This document shows positions 27,019 through 35,408 of a DNA stretch of 40,592 nucleotides, one piece after another (the stretch's first letter is position 1; the number at the start of each line of letters is the position of its first letter). Both the position numbers and the translations under genes were made by a program. Location: positions 1 to 40,592 of the forward strand of contig JAICEP010000001.1 of the NCBI GenBank assembly GCA_025924095.1, given 5' to 3'. The DNA comes from Sorangium sp. GTDB lineage: Bacteria; Myxococcota_A; Polyangia; Polyangiales; Polyangiaceae. The notes under the pieces were generated by a model that was given only the letters and a program-made list of their open reading frames with translations, ran no database searches and was not told the DNA's origin.

Positions 27019-28890
27019 TCAGAACCGCGAGACGAGCTCGAGCCGCGCACCCTCGAACGGCGGGAAGGTCCGGCACACACCGGAGACGCAGCGCAGGCCT
27101 CCGCGCCGCTGGCCGACGAAGAGCTGCGCCGTGTCGACGATCTGAGCGAGCGTCGTCCTCTTTGATCCGGACTTCCACTGCAGCCCCCCGCTGAAGAGGT
27201 GGCAGAGCTCGCGGTCCTTGCCGGGCTCGCAACCAGGTACGGATGTGTATTCGTGACCGAAAATTGCAGCCAGATGGGGCGACCACTGGAGCGCGATGTA
27301 GTTGTCCCCTTCGATCCAGGACGATTCGAAATTCTCTGGCCTGTAGCGGCGGCGGCTGTTGCCCTGCGCCTGGATGGAGAATGCTCCGGCGAGGTGCTTC
27401 ACGATGTCGTAGCGGACGTAGCCCTCGCTGTAGAAGGCGCGCTCCGAATCGGCCTCGTCGGATTGCCGAGCTCCGGCCCACGCGCGCACGTGCGAGCGGC
27501 TGTCGTCGAAGTGGAGCTCGGTGCCTGCCGCTACGTCCCACGTGTCGGTGCGGTTTGCGTCGTCCGTGATGCATTCCTCGTTCGCCTTCTCCGTGAAGCT
27601 CACGTAATGACCGAGCCAGGCGTACAGGGACACGCTCCGGTTGAAGCGGTAGTCGACGCGCCCGCGCCCGCCCGTCGCGCAGACGTTCGGCGCTCCGATC
27701 GGCTCGACATAGACGGGCTCTGCCGTGGGAGGTTGGTTGTACGCGAGGCCCTTGTACTCGGGCGCGCTGAAGCCGGGGTTCAGCACGTCGACATCGATGC
27801 TGGCCGAGAGCGGTAAGAAGCGGCGATAGTGCTTCCCTTCGAGCGACACGGCGAGCGGCCCGCTGCGGGCGTTCGCCGCCGCATAGATCGCATAGCCTGA
27901 CCGGATGCGCCGGCCCTCTTCCGTTCGGCCCGGCTGGCCGGCCACCTCGACGTACACGTCCCCGCGCTCCGCGATCGAGGGAACACCTATCGAGCCGCTG
28001 AACGTGCCGATCTCGCCCCGGAGAAGCGCTCCGTTCGCGGCGAGCTGCACGCCCTTCACCCCCACCTCCAGGCTTCCCCCGAGCACGGTGTCCTCGACGT
28101 AGCTCGGCCGCGCCTCCGCGACGTTCCTGACGGGGCGAGGATTCCCCTGCGCGTCCAACGTCGACTCGTCCGTGATCAGGTTTCCCGCGCTCTCCGCGTC
28201 GGGGAACCCGAGGAAGAGGGGCGACCCGGCGCCGTGCAGCCTCCTGCCGCTCGCGCTGTCGATGCGCAGCGGGTTCAGCTGCCCGGCGAAGGCCATGGCC
28301 TTGAGCCGGAGGAACGTGAAATCGTGCTCGAGCGCGAGCCTGCCACCTCGGACCGTCGTGTCGATGGCCAGCTCGTCCATCTTGCGCACGCTGAAGACCA
28401 GGCCGCGCCCGAGCTGGGCGTAAAAATCGCCTGCCGTGGCCTCAATGCCTGCCTGAGTGTAGGTCACCCAGAGCTTCGCCGGATAGACCGTGTTCCGGTA
28501 CCGCGAGTGGAGCTCCCGCCTGGCGTCGTTGATCTCGAACAAGACCTCATCGTCCAGGATCTTCTGCTGCAGGTCGGCGCTGGTCGCCGCTGGCCTGCCG
28601 ACATAGAGGGCGGCATCGATCCGGGCGCCGAGCTGAAGACGCCACCAGCTGATCTGCGCGTCCAGCCGGTCGAGGATCTCGCCGTAGTGGTCGTCGAGGT
28701 AGCGCGACGCGTAGCGGGGATCGTCGTTCCGGTTGTCGAAGTGGTACACCGCGGCCGCGGTGTTCACGATGTCCACCGCCATCGGTTTGCCCCCGACGTT
28801 CGGGACATCGATCGCCGCCGCGGGGGCGGCGGTGAGGAGGAGGGACGCTGCGGGCAGACAGGCAAGGGCGGCTTGGAGCAGGGAGCGCAC
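27019..28890 (-). CDS. Predicted outer-membrane beta-barrel protein
   Basis: The 623-residue product has a signal peptide (LLQAALACLPAASLLLTAAPAAA, cleavage near AAA-ID). Long stretches of alternating beta-strand pattern follow (for example ARIDAALYVG, AKLWVTYTQAGIEATAGDFYAQLGR, YAIYAAANARSGPLAVSLEG, RVDYRFNRSVSLYAWLGHYV). The last residue is phenylalanine, as in many outer-membrane barrels. It resembles barrel families of the DUF6029 kind, but I cannot confirm a family. Seven cysteines occur in the mature chain, most in apparent loops and two pairs near the end (GCEPGKDRELC, RCVSGVC), consistent with disulfides. Two thioredoxin-like genes lie directly upstream on the same strand, and one of them may form these disulfides or deliver a substrate. 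Confidence 0.8.
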   Translation of the reverse strand: MRSLLQAALACLPAASLLLTAAPAAAIDVPNVGGKPMAVDIVNTAAAVYHFDNRNDDPRYASRYLDDHYGEILDRLDAQISWWRLQLGARIDAALYVGRPAATSADLQQKILDDEVLFEINDARRELHSRYRNTVYPAKLWVTYTQAGIEATAGDFYAQLGRGLVFSVRKMDELAIDTTVRGGRLALEHDFTFLRLKAMAFAGQLNPLRIDSASGRRLHGAGSPLFLGFPDAESAGNLITDESTLDAQGNPRPVRNVAEARPSYVEDTVLGGSLEVGVKGVQLAANGALLRGEIGTFSGSIGVPSIAERGDVYVEVAGQPGRTEEGRRIRSGYAIYAAANARSGPLAVSLEGKHYRRFLPLSASIDVDVLNPGFSAPEYKGLAYNQPPTAEPVYVEPIGAPNVCATGGRGRVDYRFNRSVSLYAWLGHYVSFTEKANEECITDDANRTDTWDVAAGTELHFDDSRSHVRAWAGARQSDEADSERAFYSEGYVRYDIVKHLAGAFSIQAQGNSRRRYRPENFESSWIEGDNYIALQWSPHLAAIFGHEYTSVPGCEPGKDRELCHLFSGGLQWKSGSKRTTLAQIVDTAQLFVGQRRGGLRCVSGVCRTFPPFEGARLELVSRF

Positions 28891-28965
28891 CTCGCGTTCC
28901 TACCATGGACCTATCGCCCGTGGAGCGTCGTCGCGGCGCGGCGCCGAGCGCGAGTCCCTCCGTTC

Positions 28966-29493
28966 CTACGGTTGGCCGAGCGCCTTCTCGACCTGCTCGG
29001 CGAGCATCGCCTCGTCGCCGGGCTGGTACCCGCCGCGCTTGTGAAGAATCGAGCCGTCTCGGCCGATGAGCACGGAGAACGGGAGCTCGCGCTTCGGATT
29101 GTACTTGGCCGCCACGGTCGTCTCCTCGTCGAGGAGCACGGGGAAGATCATCTCCCTATCGTGCGCCGTGCTGCTCACCTGCGCGCGGGACTCCGGTCCA
29201 TCGAGGGACACGGCGAGCACGACGAACCCCTTGTCCCTGTGCTTCTTGTAGAGCTCGACGATGTGGGGCATCTCCGCCAGGCACGGATCACAGGTGGTCG
29301 ACCAGAAGTCGATCAATACGACGCTCTTGCCGGAGTAGTCCGAGAGCCTGACTGTCTTGCCGTCGAGGGCGGGGAGCGAGAAGTCCGGCGCAGGGCTCGC
29401 CGCCGGGCCGCCGGAGGCTGCTCCGCACGAGGTGGTCGCGAGGCCAAGGACAGTGAGCACCAGCGAGAGCGCGCAGCGGCTATTTCGGTTCAT
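28966..29493 (-). CDS. TlpA-like thioredoxin-fold lipoprotein
   Basis: The 175-residue product has a lipoprotein signal (LSLVLTVLGLATTSCG) and an AhpC/TSA-TlpA-like thioredoxin domain from ~30. The redox motif is CDPC in DFWSTTCDPCLAEMPHIVELY, and a cis-proline loop is visible at ELPFSVLIGRDG. Such proteins reduce or isomerise disulfides outside the cytoplasm. I chose the ATG at 29493; an earlier frame start at 29541 would put sixteen polar residues before the signal. The barrel gene follows 75 bases later and the second thioredoxin gene lies 151 bases upstream, so these three probably share a role. CDPC is less common than CGPC or CPPC and may give a different redox potential. Confidence 0.88.
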   Translation of the reverse strand: MNRNSRCALSLVLTVLGLATTSCGAASGGPAASPAPDFSLPALDGKTVRLSDYSGKSVVLIDFWSTTCDPCLAEMPHIVELYKKHRDKGFVVLAVSLDGPESRAQVSSTAHDREMIFPVLLDEETTVAAKYNPKRELPFSVLIGRDGSILHKRGGYQPGDEAMLAEQVEKALGQP

Positions 29494-29589
29494 CGAGGGT
29501 TTCCGTCGCGAATGGGCCGGCCTGAGCGGCCGACCCGGCATGAGGGCTTAACGTCGCGGACGCCACGAGCGGCGCCCTGGCAGATTCTC

Positions 29590-29636
29590 CCGCGCGGGCG
29601 TGCCGACCACGGTGGCTCGGCGATGCGCCCGCGCGG
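29590..29636 (-). terminator. Extended hairpin between the two thioredoxin-like genes
   Basis: CCGCGCGGGCG (29590-29600) and CGCCCGCGCGG (29626-29636) form a perfect 11-pair stem, and inner GCCGA and TCGGC add five more. It follows the stop of the gene at 29645 by nine bases in the direction of transcription. With no U-tract it may weaken rather than stop read-through. Confidence 0.45.
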
Positions 29637-29644
29637 CGGCTCGT

Positions 29645-30352
29645 TCAGATCTCACCGTTCATGATCCTCTCGAAGGTTCGCCAGAAACGGCTGTCCTCCG
29701 CGGGTACGCCGGAGACGACCTCGACGATGGTCATGTCCTTCGTCTTGACCAGCATGTTCGCCGGGAACGCATCGGCCTGGAAGAGCGCGCCGAGCTTGTA
29801 TGACGGGTCGATCGCGGACGGGTACTGCACGTCGTACTGGGTCGTCCAGCGGTACAGGTCGCGCGGCACGGCCGGCTCACCCGGGTTCCTCCCATCAGCG
29901 AGCTGGACCAGGAACTCGCCGCCCAGCGGTTGATACTGCTCGTAGAGCCGGGGCAGGACGGACTCTGCCTCGACTTTGCAGGGGCCGCACCACACGGACG
30001 AGACGTCGATCAGCAGCACCTTCGGCTTCGGCTCGCCAGCGCCGTAAGGCGAGCCCTCGGGAAAGACCTCCTCCCCGGACGGGTTGTAGAAGTCGGCGAG
30101 CTGAATCGGCTGCATCGTGTCGTTGTGTTCGGCGGCGTTGGCGTATCCGACGAACTGATAGTTCGCGATCACCCGGCCGGGGCTGATCCCATACGGCCCA
30201 GCCGGATATTGAGCAGCGTTGGCCGCAGGCTGACCCGTCCCGTCAGGAAAGGGAGGAGCCGGAATGGGATCCTCTTCTCCTGCGCAGCCGACGAGCCCCA
30301 GGGTTGCCACGACGCCAAGGCCCATCCAAACGAGAACTGCGTCCATTCGCAT
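29645..30352 (-). CDS. Thioredoxin-fold lipoprotein with a long N-terminal extension
   Basis: The 235-residue product starts MRMDAVLVWMGLGVV and has lipobox LVGC (Cys23). A ~85-residue extension rich in Gly, Pro and aromatic residues (PAGPYGISPGRVIANYQFVGYANAAEHN) precedes the thioredoxin domain. The redox motif is WCGPC in VLLIDVSSVWCGPCKVEAESV, and AFPANMLVKTKDM carries the cis-proline loop. Myxobacteria have several such proteins; the role of the extension is not known. The ATG at 30352 lies ~36 bases after a likely -10 box. It diverges from the cysteine-rich lipoprotein gene and heads a run of three genes on the minus strand. Confidence 0.87.
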   Translation of the reverse strand: MRMDAVLVWMGLGVVATLGLVGCAGEEDPIPAPPFPDGTGQPAANAAQYPAGPYGISPGRVIANYQFVGYANAAEHNDTMQPIQLADFYNPSGEEVFPEGSPYGAGEPKPKVLLIDVSSVWCGPCKVEAESVLPRLYEQYQPLGGEFLVQLADGRNPGEPAVPRDLYRWTTQYDVQYPSAIDPSYKLGALFQADAFPANMLVKTKDMTIVEVVSGVPAEDSRFWRTFERIMNGEI

Positions 30353-30387
30353 GATGCCACCGCCTGAAGTATGGTGTAGGAGTGCTC

Positions 30388-30416
30388 ATTCTTCTGGGCG
30401 GCACGGGGGGCGTCAA
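30388..30416 (-). promoter_or_regulatory. Promoter of the thioredoxin-like gene at 29645-30352
   Basis: On the minus strand TTGACG (30411-30416) is followed after 17 bases by AAGAAT (30388-30393), giving five and four matches to the consensus. It faces away from the cysteine-rich gene at 30526. Confidence 0.5.
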
Positions 30417-30525
30417 GGGCAACCTTGTCGTCGCCGCCGCTTCGCTCGGGGGCTCGTTTCCGCAATCTCCGGCCAGGCCCGCGGTGCCTGCCCCGATCCG
30501 CGGGTGTTTCCCGCGCTGAGGTCCT

Positions 30526-31821
30526 ATGCAGCAGGTTGTCGCCTCTCACAGCGCCCGTCTCCGTCGTCTCCACGCGTTCCTGATGCTGGGCTGCCTGGCG
30601 AGCGCGGCGGCCCTCGCGAACGGCGCCTGCTCGTCGTCGGACGCGCCGCGGGACGAATGTTTCGGGGGGGTGATCATCAACGGCGTCTGCGAAGGCAAGT
30701 GCGAGCCGGAACTCTGCCTCCCGGGCAACACCTGCGTCGGCAACCGCTGCGTGCTCAAGTGCAGCAGCCACCTTGAATGCACCCCGGGTCTCCAGGACTG
30801 TATGCCCGCCGAGGAGGACGACACAAAAGTCGGAATTTCCGTTTGTAAGCCAAACGGGAAAATGGTGGGTTTCGGTGCGCCATGTCCGTTCGGTCTCGAG
30901 TGCGGCCAGTTCGGGTACTGCCCTGATGATACGCCGTGCAACCCGGTGCAGTGCGGGGGTAAACCCGGCGAGTGCCAGCGCGACACCGCGGTGTGCGGCG
31001 ACGATCCCGCCTGCTCCGCCGGCAAGTGCAGCGACGGCAGCCACTGCTTCATCCCGACCTGCTCCCCCGACGAGTGCACCTCGCACGGCCTGGAGTGCCT
31101 CGGCAAGGGAGAGGGCGACGCCGAGGCGTACTGCTCGCAGCTGCATTGCGCGAGCAACGCAGACTGCCCCGGCGGCTTCGAGTGCGCCGTGACCCGCGAC
31201 CCTCACGCGATCTGCGGCACGGAGAAGGGGAATAGCAGCTTCTGCGGCGAGACCGACGAAGGATGCGTCGACCCCTCCATGTTCGGCGACCGCAACACCT
31301 ATGTCGAGGGCTCGCTGTGCCTGCTGCGCAGCACCTGCGTCAAGCGCACGCAGTGCGCGCCGTGCAGCTCCGATCTCGACTGCTCGCTCGTTTCAGGGCA
31401 GCGCTGCGTCACGATCGACGGCGAGAGCCGGTGCGCCAGGTCCTGCAGCGAGGACGCCGACTGCGACCTCGACTACAGGTGCGAGGACGGCGCGTGCACA
31501 CCGCGGTTCGGCGCCTGCGTCGGGAAGGGCAACTTCTGTGAGCCGTGCCGCAACGACATCGACTGCGGCGACGAGGACTCGACGATGGCGTGCACCACCA
31601 CGCTGCGCGGCCAGCGGGTGTGCGTCGACGCGGCGCTCCCCATCCGGTGCACCGCGGAGGACGCGGCCGACGTCTGCCCGAAGTCGCCCAGCGGGCTCCC
31701 CGGCGCGTGCGTGTGCGTCGAGACGAACTCGAGCGGGGCGTGCGTGGACTCGCGGTGCTATCTGCCGTCGCGCCAGCTCGACCCAGGCGACCAGGATTCC
31801 GTCGTCACCTCCTGCTGGTGA
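30526..31821 (+). CDS. Extremely cysteine-rich lipoprotein
   Basis: The 431-residue product has a signal (LHAFLMLGCLASAAALANGAC) with a possible lipobox. I count about 56 cysteines, about 13% of residues, spread evenly. Many are in short C-x5-C-x(3-6)-C modules (DLDCSLVSGQRCVTIDGESRCARSC, NDIDCGDEDSTMACTT). Such modules are common in myxobacterial 'Cys-rich' surface proteins and must be heavily disulfide-bonded outside the cell. A perfect hairpin CGCGGG…CCCGCG (30499-30515) sits just upstream of the GAGG ribosome-binding site and could influence translation. It is divergent from two thioredoxin-like genes, natural candidates for its folding. A patch at ~30828-30880 has unusually A/T-rich codons. 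The function is unknown. Confidence 0.85.
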   Translation: MQQVVASHSARLRRLHAFLMLGCLASAAALANGACSSSDAPRDECFGGVIINGVCEGKCEPELCLPGNTCVGNRCVLKCSSHLECTPGLQDCMPAEEDDTKVGISVCKPNGKMVGFGAPCPFGLECGQFGYCPDDTPCNPVQCGGKPGECQRDTAVCGDDPACSAGKCSDGSHCFIPTCSPDECTSHGLECLGKGEGDAEAYCSQLHCASNADCPGGFECAVTRDPHAICGTEKGNSSFCGETDEGCVDPSMFGDRNTYVEGSLCLLRSTCVKRTQCAPCSSDLDCSLVSGQRCVTIDGESRCARSCSEDADCDLDYRCEDGACTPRFGACVGKGNFCEPCRNDIDCGDEDSTMACTTTLRGQRVCVDAALPIRCTAEDAADVCPKSPSGLPGACVCVETNSSGACVDSRCYLPSRQLDPGDQDSVVTSCW

Positions 31822-31943
31822 GGGAACCGGCCGGACGCCGGGACGGCGGTGCGCCGCGCGAGGCGAGGCGAAATCGAGCGGCCGCGAGCGTGCCGCGCTC
31901 GCCGGTTGACGAGAATCCCGTGCGGTCCTAACTCCTCCGCCCC

Positions 31944-33044
31944 ATGCCCATCACGAAGGATGCCGCCCTCGCCGCGCTGGCAAAGGTCATCGCGCCGGAT
32001 CTCCAGCGCCCTCTCACAGATCTCGGGCGCGTCCGGGAGCTCTCGGTCGAGGGCGAGGCGGTCTCGCTCACCGTCGAGCTGACCAGCTACTTCAAGCAGC
32101 GGCTCGCTGCGGACATCGAGGCGGCGCTGAAGGGCGCCGGCGCGAAGGACGTCCGGATCGCGTGGGACGTCGTCCTCCCGACGCGCACCATCCTCCAGGA
32201 CGACCCGTCTCCGGGCGTGCGCAACATCGTCCTCGTGATGAGCGGCAAGGGCGGCGTCGGCAAGAGCACGGTCGCCGCCAACCTGACGCTGGCGCTGAGC
32301 CGCGAGGGGGCCAAGGTCGGCCTCCTCGACGCGGACATGTACGGGCCGAGCGTCCCGACCATGCTCGGCGTGATGGGCCGCCCGACCTCCGCCGATGGCC
32401 AGAAGTTCCTGCCGCTCGAGCGCTTCGGTGTGAAGCTCATGTCGATCGGCTTCCTGCTGGAGGATCCGAGGTCGGCCGTCGTCTGGCGCGGACCGATGCT
32501 CCAGAACGCCCTGATCCAGTTCATGCGCGACGTGGAGTGGGGTGAGCTCGACTACCTTGTGCTGGACCTGCCGCCCGGGACCGGTGACATCGTGCTGACG
32601 ATCTCCCAGAAGATGAGGACCACGGGCGCGATCGTGGTGACGACGCCGCAGGAGGTGGCCCTCCAGGACGTGTACAAATCGGTCTCGATGGCCCAGAAGG
32701 TCGGGATCGCCCTGCTCGGCGTGGTCGAGAACGAGAGCTACTTCGTGTGCGACGGGTGCAGCAAGCGGCACGAGCTCTTCGGCGCCGGCGGCGGGCAGAA
32801 GATCGCCGAGTTCGCCGAGGCGCCGCTGCTCGGTCAGATCCCGATGGATCCGGCCATCCGGGAGTGGGGCGACGCCGGCACGCCGGTCGTTCAAGCTGCT
32901 CCGGGCAGCCCGATCGCGCGAGCGTTCGTGGATGTGGCCGAGCGGCTGGCCGGCCAGATCAGCGCCCACAACCTCGCGAGCGGGGGCAGCCTGCGCATCG
33001 ATCGGAGCGGGGGAACGAACAAGCACCTGCCCATCATGCGGTAG
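31944..33044 (+). CDS. mrp: Mrp/ApbC-type iron-sulfur carrier ATPase
   Basis: Mrp/ApbC proteins are P-loop ATPases that carry Fe-S clusters. The 366-residue product has an N-terminal DUF59/MIP18-like domain (~1-85). The deviant Walker A SGKGGVGKST follows at 100-109, then DADMYGPSVPTMLG and DYLVLDLPPGTGD. The C-x2-C pair that binds the bridging cluster is Cys269 and Cys272 (VCDGCSKRHELFG). The ATG is preceded by no clear ribosome-binding site, only pyrimidine-rich sequence; a TTGACG at 31906-31911 could place the transcription start close to the ATG. The gene follows the cysteine-rich lipoprotein by 122 bases and the S1-domain gene follows it by 127. Confidence 0.94.
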   Translation: MPITKDAALAALAKVIAPDLQRPLTDLGRVRELSVEGEAVSLTVELTSYFKQRLAADIEAALKGAGAKDVRIAWDVVLPTRTILQDDPSPGVRNIVLVMSGKGGVGKSTVAANLTLALSREGAKVGLLDADMYGPSVPTMLGVMGRPTSADGQKFLPLERFGVKLMSIGFLLEDPRSAVVWRGPMLQNALIQFMRDVEWGELDYLVLDLPPGTGDIVLTISQKMRTTGAIVVTTPQEVALQDVYKSVSMAQKVGIALLGVVENESYFVCDGCSKRHELFGAGGGQKIAEFAEAPLLGQIPMDPAIREWGDAGTPVVQAAPGSPIARAFVDVAERLAGQISAHNLASGGSLRIDRSGGTNKHLPIMR

Positions 33045-33171
33045 GCCCTCGCGTAAACGTCCCGGGTACGTTATGGTTCCGGCCCTTCCCCCCCATTGAA
33101 CCGAGGGGGCCGCTGGAGAGAACGCGAACACGTTTCGCCCCCATCGGCATGCGTTGTCGCGCGAGGCGCGG

Positions 33172-35334
33172 ATGAATACCCACGAAAATACCACCACGCC
33201 GGCGGACGCGCCGGCAGCTCCGGCCGACCAGGGCGGCCCGCTCGAGTCATCAAATGCTGCGCCCGAGCAAGCAGCGAACGCTGCGCCCGAGCAAGCAGCG
33301 AACGCTGCGCCCGAGCAAGCAGCCCAGGCGCATGAAGGGGAGCTCACCTTCCCCTCCGAGGCGAGCGATGCGTCGGGCGGAGAAACTTCGCCGCAGGCGA
33401 GCTCGACCCAGATCGAGGCAGCACCGGCCGCAGCGGTACACGCCGCCGCACCGGTGAGCGCCGACGACGATGACGACTGGGAAGAGCAGCCCGGCGACAA
33501 CATCGGCAACCGCGTCCCCGGCCTGCCGCGGGATGATATTGGCAACCGTAAGCCCGGGTCCCCCCCGGGCAGGCGGAACCCTCCGGTGGCCGGGAAGCCC
33601 GCCCAAGCCGCGAAGCCCGCCCAAGCCGCGAAGCCCGCGCAAGCCGCGAAGCCCGCGCAAGGTGCGAAACCTGCGCTGGCGGGCGAAGCCGGCGCGGTCG
33701 CTCAGGCGGAGGGGGGCGCAGGAAAGAAGCGCCGCCGTCGCCGCCGACGCAAGGGCGCGGAGGAGGCCGGTCAGCCGGGCGCCGAGGCAGCAGAGGCGAG
33801 CGACGCCGCGACCGACGCCGGCGACGCAGACCCGTCCGACGCTGCATCCGATGCTGCAGACGATGAGGGCGAGGAGGAGCAGGCGGCCGACGAGGCGGGG
33901 GGGCAGCCCCAGCCCGGAGGCGAGAGGCGCAAGCGGCGCAAGGGGCAGGGGGCGCCGCCGCTGCGCGATCGCCCGGCCTTCAGCATCGGCGAGGAAGTGT
34001 TTGGCAAGGTCAGCAAAATCACTGACCACGCCATCTGGATCGACATCGCCGGGAAGGCCACGGGTCTGTTCGACCGTCGCGAAATCCTCGATGAAGAGCC
34101 TCCCGTCGAGGGCGATCAGTTCATCGCGACGGTGGCGAGCACCGGCGTGCGCGGTGGCATGCTCCTCCTGTCGAGGGCGTCGGTGCAGCTCGACCAGGCG
34201 CGCGCGCACGCCGAGGCGGCGCTCCAGAGCGGCGAGCCGATCGAAGGGTTCGTGACCGGGGCGGTGAAGGGCGGGCTCGAGGTCGACCTCAGCGGCCTCC
34301 GCGCCTTCGCGCCGGCGTCGCACGTCGATCTGCGCCACGGCGCCGACCTCAACTACCTCGTGGGCCAGCGGCTCGACTTCATCGTGACGCAGTTCGCGAA
34401 GAAGGGGCGCGACATCGTCGTGTCCCGCCGCAAGATGCTCGAGGAGGAGAGCCGGAGGGCGCGCACCGAGGCGCTCACGTCGATCGAACCGGGCTCGCTG
34501 CACAAGGGCGTGGTGCGCAAGGTCGTCGCGTGGGGCGTGTTCGTCGCGCTCCCCGACGCCGGCGGCGTCGAGGGGTTGGTCCACATGAGCGAGGCGAGCC
34601 ACGACCGCGGCGCCAAGCTGATGGACCTGTTCAAGCCGGGCGCGGAGATCGACGTGAAGGTCATGCGCGTCGACGACAAGGGCAAGCTCTGGCTGAGCCG
34701 CAAAGCCGCCACGGTCGATCCGTGGGACGCGGTGAAGGACAAGTACGCGGTCGGCACGCGCCACAAGGGCAAGATCGCCCGCCTGCAGCCGTTCGGCGCG
34801 TTCATCGAGCTCGAGCCGGGCATCGATGGGCTCGTTCATACGGCCGACCTCTCGATGAAGCCGATCCAGCACCCGGACGAGGTGGTGAAGGTTGGCGACG
34901 AGGTCGACGTGGTCGTCGCGAGCTGCGACGCCGCGGGTCGACGGATCGGGCTCCACCCCGCCCCGCCCGAGGGCGAGGAGACCGAGCCGCGCCAGCGCGT
35001 GCAGCAGGGCAAGGCGGTGAAGGTGGCCGTCACGCAGGTGACCGAAGGGGGGCTCGTTGTCCGGGTGCTCGGCGCGACGGGGCGAGCGGCCCGCGGCTTC
35101 ATCCCGGCCGGCCACACCGGCACGCAGCGCGGCACCGACCTGCGCAAGGAGTTCCCCATCGGGGCCCAGTTCGATGCGAAGGTCATCGAGGTGGATCCGC
35201 GCCGGGGAGAGGCCAAGCTGTCGATCCGCGCCCTCAAGGAAGACGCCGAGAAGCAGGCGTACCATCAGTACCGCGCCGGCGTCGCGCGCGAGGCCAAGTT
35301 CGGCACGTTCGCCGACCTCATGAAGAAGAGCTGA
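33172..35334 (+). CDS. Ribosomal protein S1-like protein with five S1 domains and a long repetitive N-terminus
   Basis: The 720-residue product has about five S1 RNA-binding domains, at roughly 270-340, 355-430, 448-520, 530-600 and 617-700. Typical cores are FGKVSKITDHAIWIDIAGKATG, GVVRKVVAWGVFVALPDAGG and GKIARLQPFGAFIELEPGIDG. Residues 1-265 are low-complexity. They include AAPEQAAN repeats, KPAQAA repeats (Ala/Pro/Lys, histone-H1-like), a basic stretch KKRRRRRRRKG and an acidic stretch. The arrangement suggests a translation- or RNA-binding protein with a flexible tail. A canonical rpsA has a different N-terminus, so this may be a paralogue. I chose the ATG at 33172; a TTG six codons upstream is less likely. 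The gene follows mrp and converges on the exporter genes. Confidence 0.88.
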   Translation: MNTHENTTTPADAPAAPADQGGPLESSNAAPEQAANAAPEQAANAAPEQAAQAHEGELTFPSEASDASGGETSPQASSTQIEAAPAAAVHAAAPVSADDDDDWEEQPGDNIGNRVPGLPRDDIGNRKPGSPPGRRNPPVAGKPAQAAKPAQAAKPAQAAKPAQGAKPALAGEAGAVAQAEGGAGKKRRRRRRRKGAEEAGQPGAEAAEASDAATDAGDADPSDAASDAADDEGEEEQAADEAGGQPQPGGERRKRRKGQGAPPLRDRPAFSIGEEVFGKVSKITDHAIWIDIAGKATGLFDRREILDEEPPVEGDQFIATVASTGVRGGMLLLSRASVQLDQARAHAEAALQSGEPIEGFVTGAVKGGLEVDLSGLRAFAPASHVDLRHGADLNYLVGQRLDFIVTQFAKKGRDIVVSRRKMLEEESRRARTEALTSIEPGSLHKGVVRKVVAWGVFVALPDAGGVEGLVHMSEASHDRGAKLMDLFKPGAEIDVKVMRVDDKGKLWLSRKAATVDPWDAVKDKYAVGTRHKGKIARLQPFGAFIELEPGIDGLVHTADLSMKPIQHPDEVVKVGDEVDVVVASCDAAGRRIGLHPAPPEGEETEPRQRVQQGKAVKVAVTQVTEGGLVVRVLGATGRAARGFIPAGHTGTQRGTDLRKEFPIGAQFDAKVIEVDPRRGEAKLSIRALKEDAEKQAYHQYRAGVAREAKFGTFADLMKKS
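33256..33327 (+). repeat. Three tandem 24-base repeats (AAPEQAAN) in the S1-like gene
   Basis: Units begin at 33256, 33280 and 33304. The first two are identical and the last differs at its final codons. They encode the same octapeptide and keep the frame, so copy number can change without breaking the gene. Confidence 0.9.
33595..33666 (+). repeat. Four tandem 18-base repeats (KPAQAA) in the S1-like gene
   Basis: Four in-frame units of 18 bases, the last one diverged, encode Lys-Pro-Ala-Gln-Ala-Ala. The unit resembles histone H1-like DNA- or RNA-binding tails. Confidence 0.88.
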
Positions 35335-35339
35335 TCCCG

Positions 35340-35401
35340 GGAGGCGCGCGCCGTCTCGCGGCCGCGCCTCCTCCTCCCTCCGGTCGCCGCGCGCCGGAGG
35401 G
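35340..35401. terminator. Pair of hairpins between the S1-like gene and the exporter operon
   Basis: GGAGGCGCG (35340-35348) pairs with CGCGCCTCC (35363-35371), with an inner GCCG/CGGC stem. CCCTCCGG (35376-35383) pairs with CCGGAGGG (35394-35401). They fill the convergent space, so they probably act in both directions; there is no U-tract. Confidence 0.5.
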
Positions 35402-35408
35402 GATCGCG

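Noticed and set aside
27243-27266. A plus-strand frame here begins MCIRDRK, which resembles the peptide produced by Nextera adapter contamination.
   Set aside because: The bases (ATGTGTATTCGTGACCG) differ from the adapter, and they lie inside an intact minus-strand barrel gene, so this is coincidence.
33256-33666. Short regularly spaced repeats that could suggest a CRISPR array.
   Set aside because: They are direct tandem, in-frame coding repeats with no spacers.
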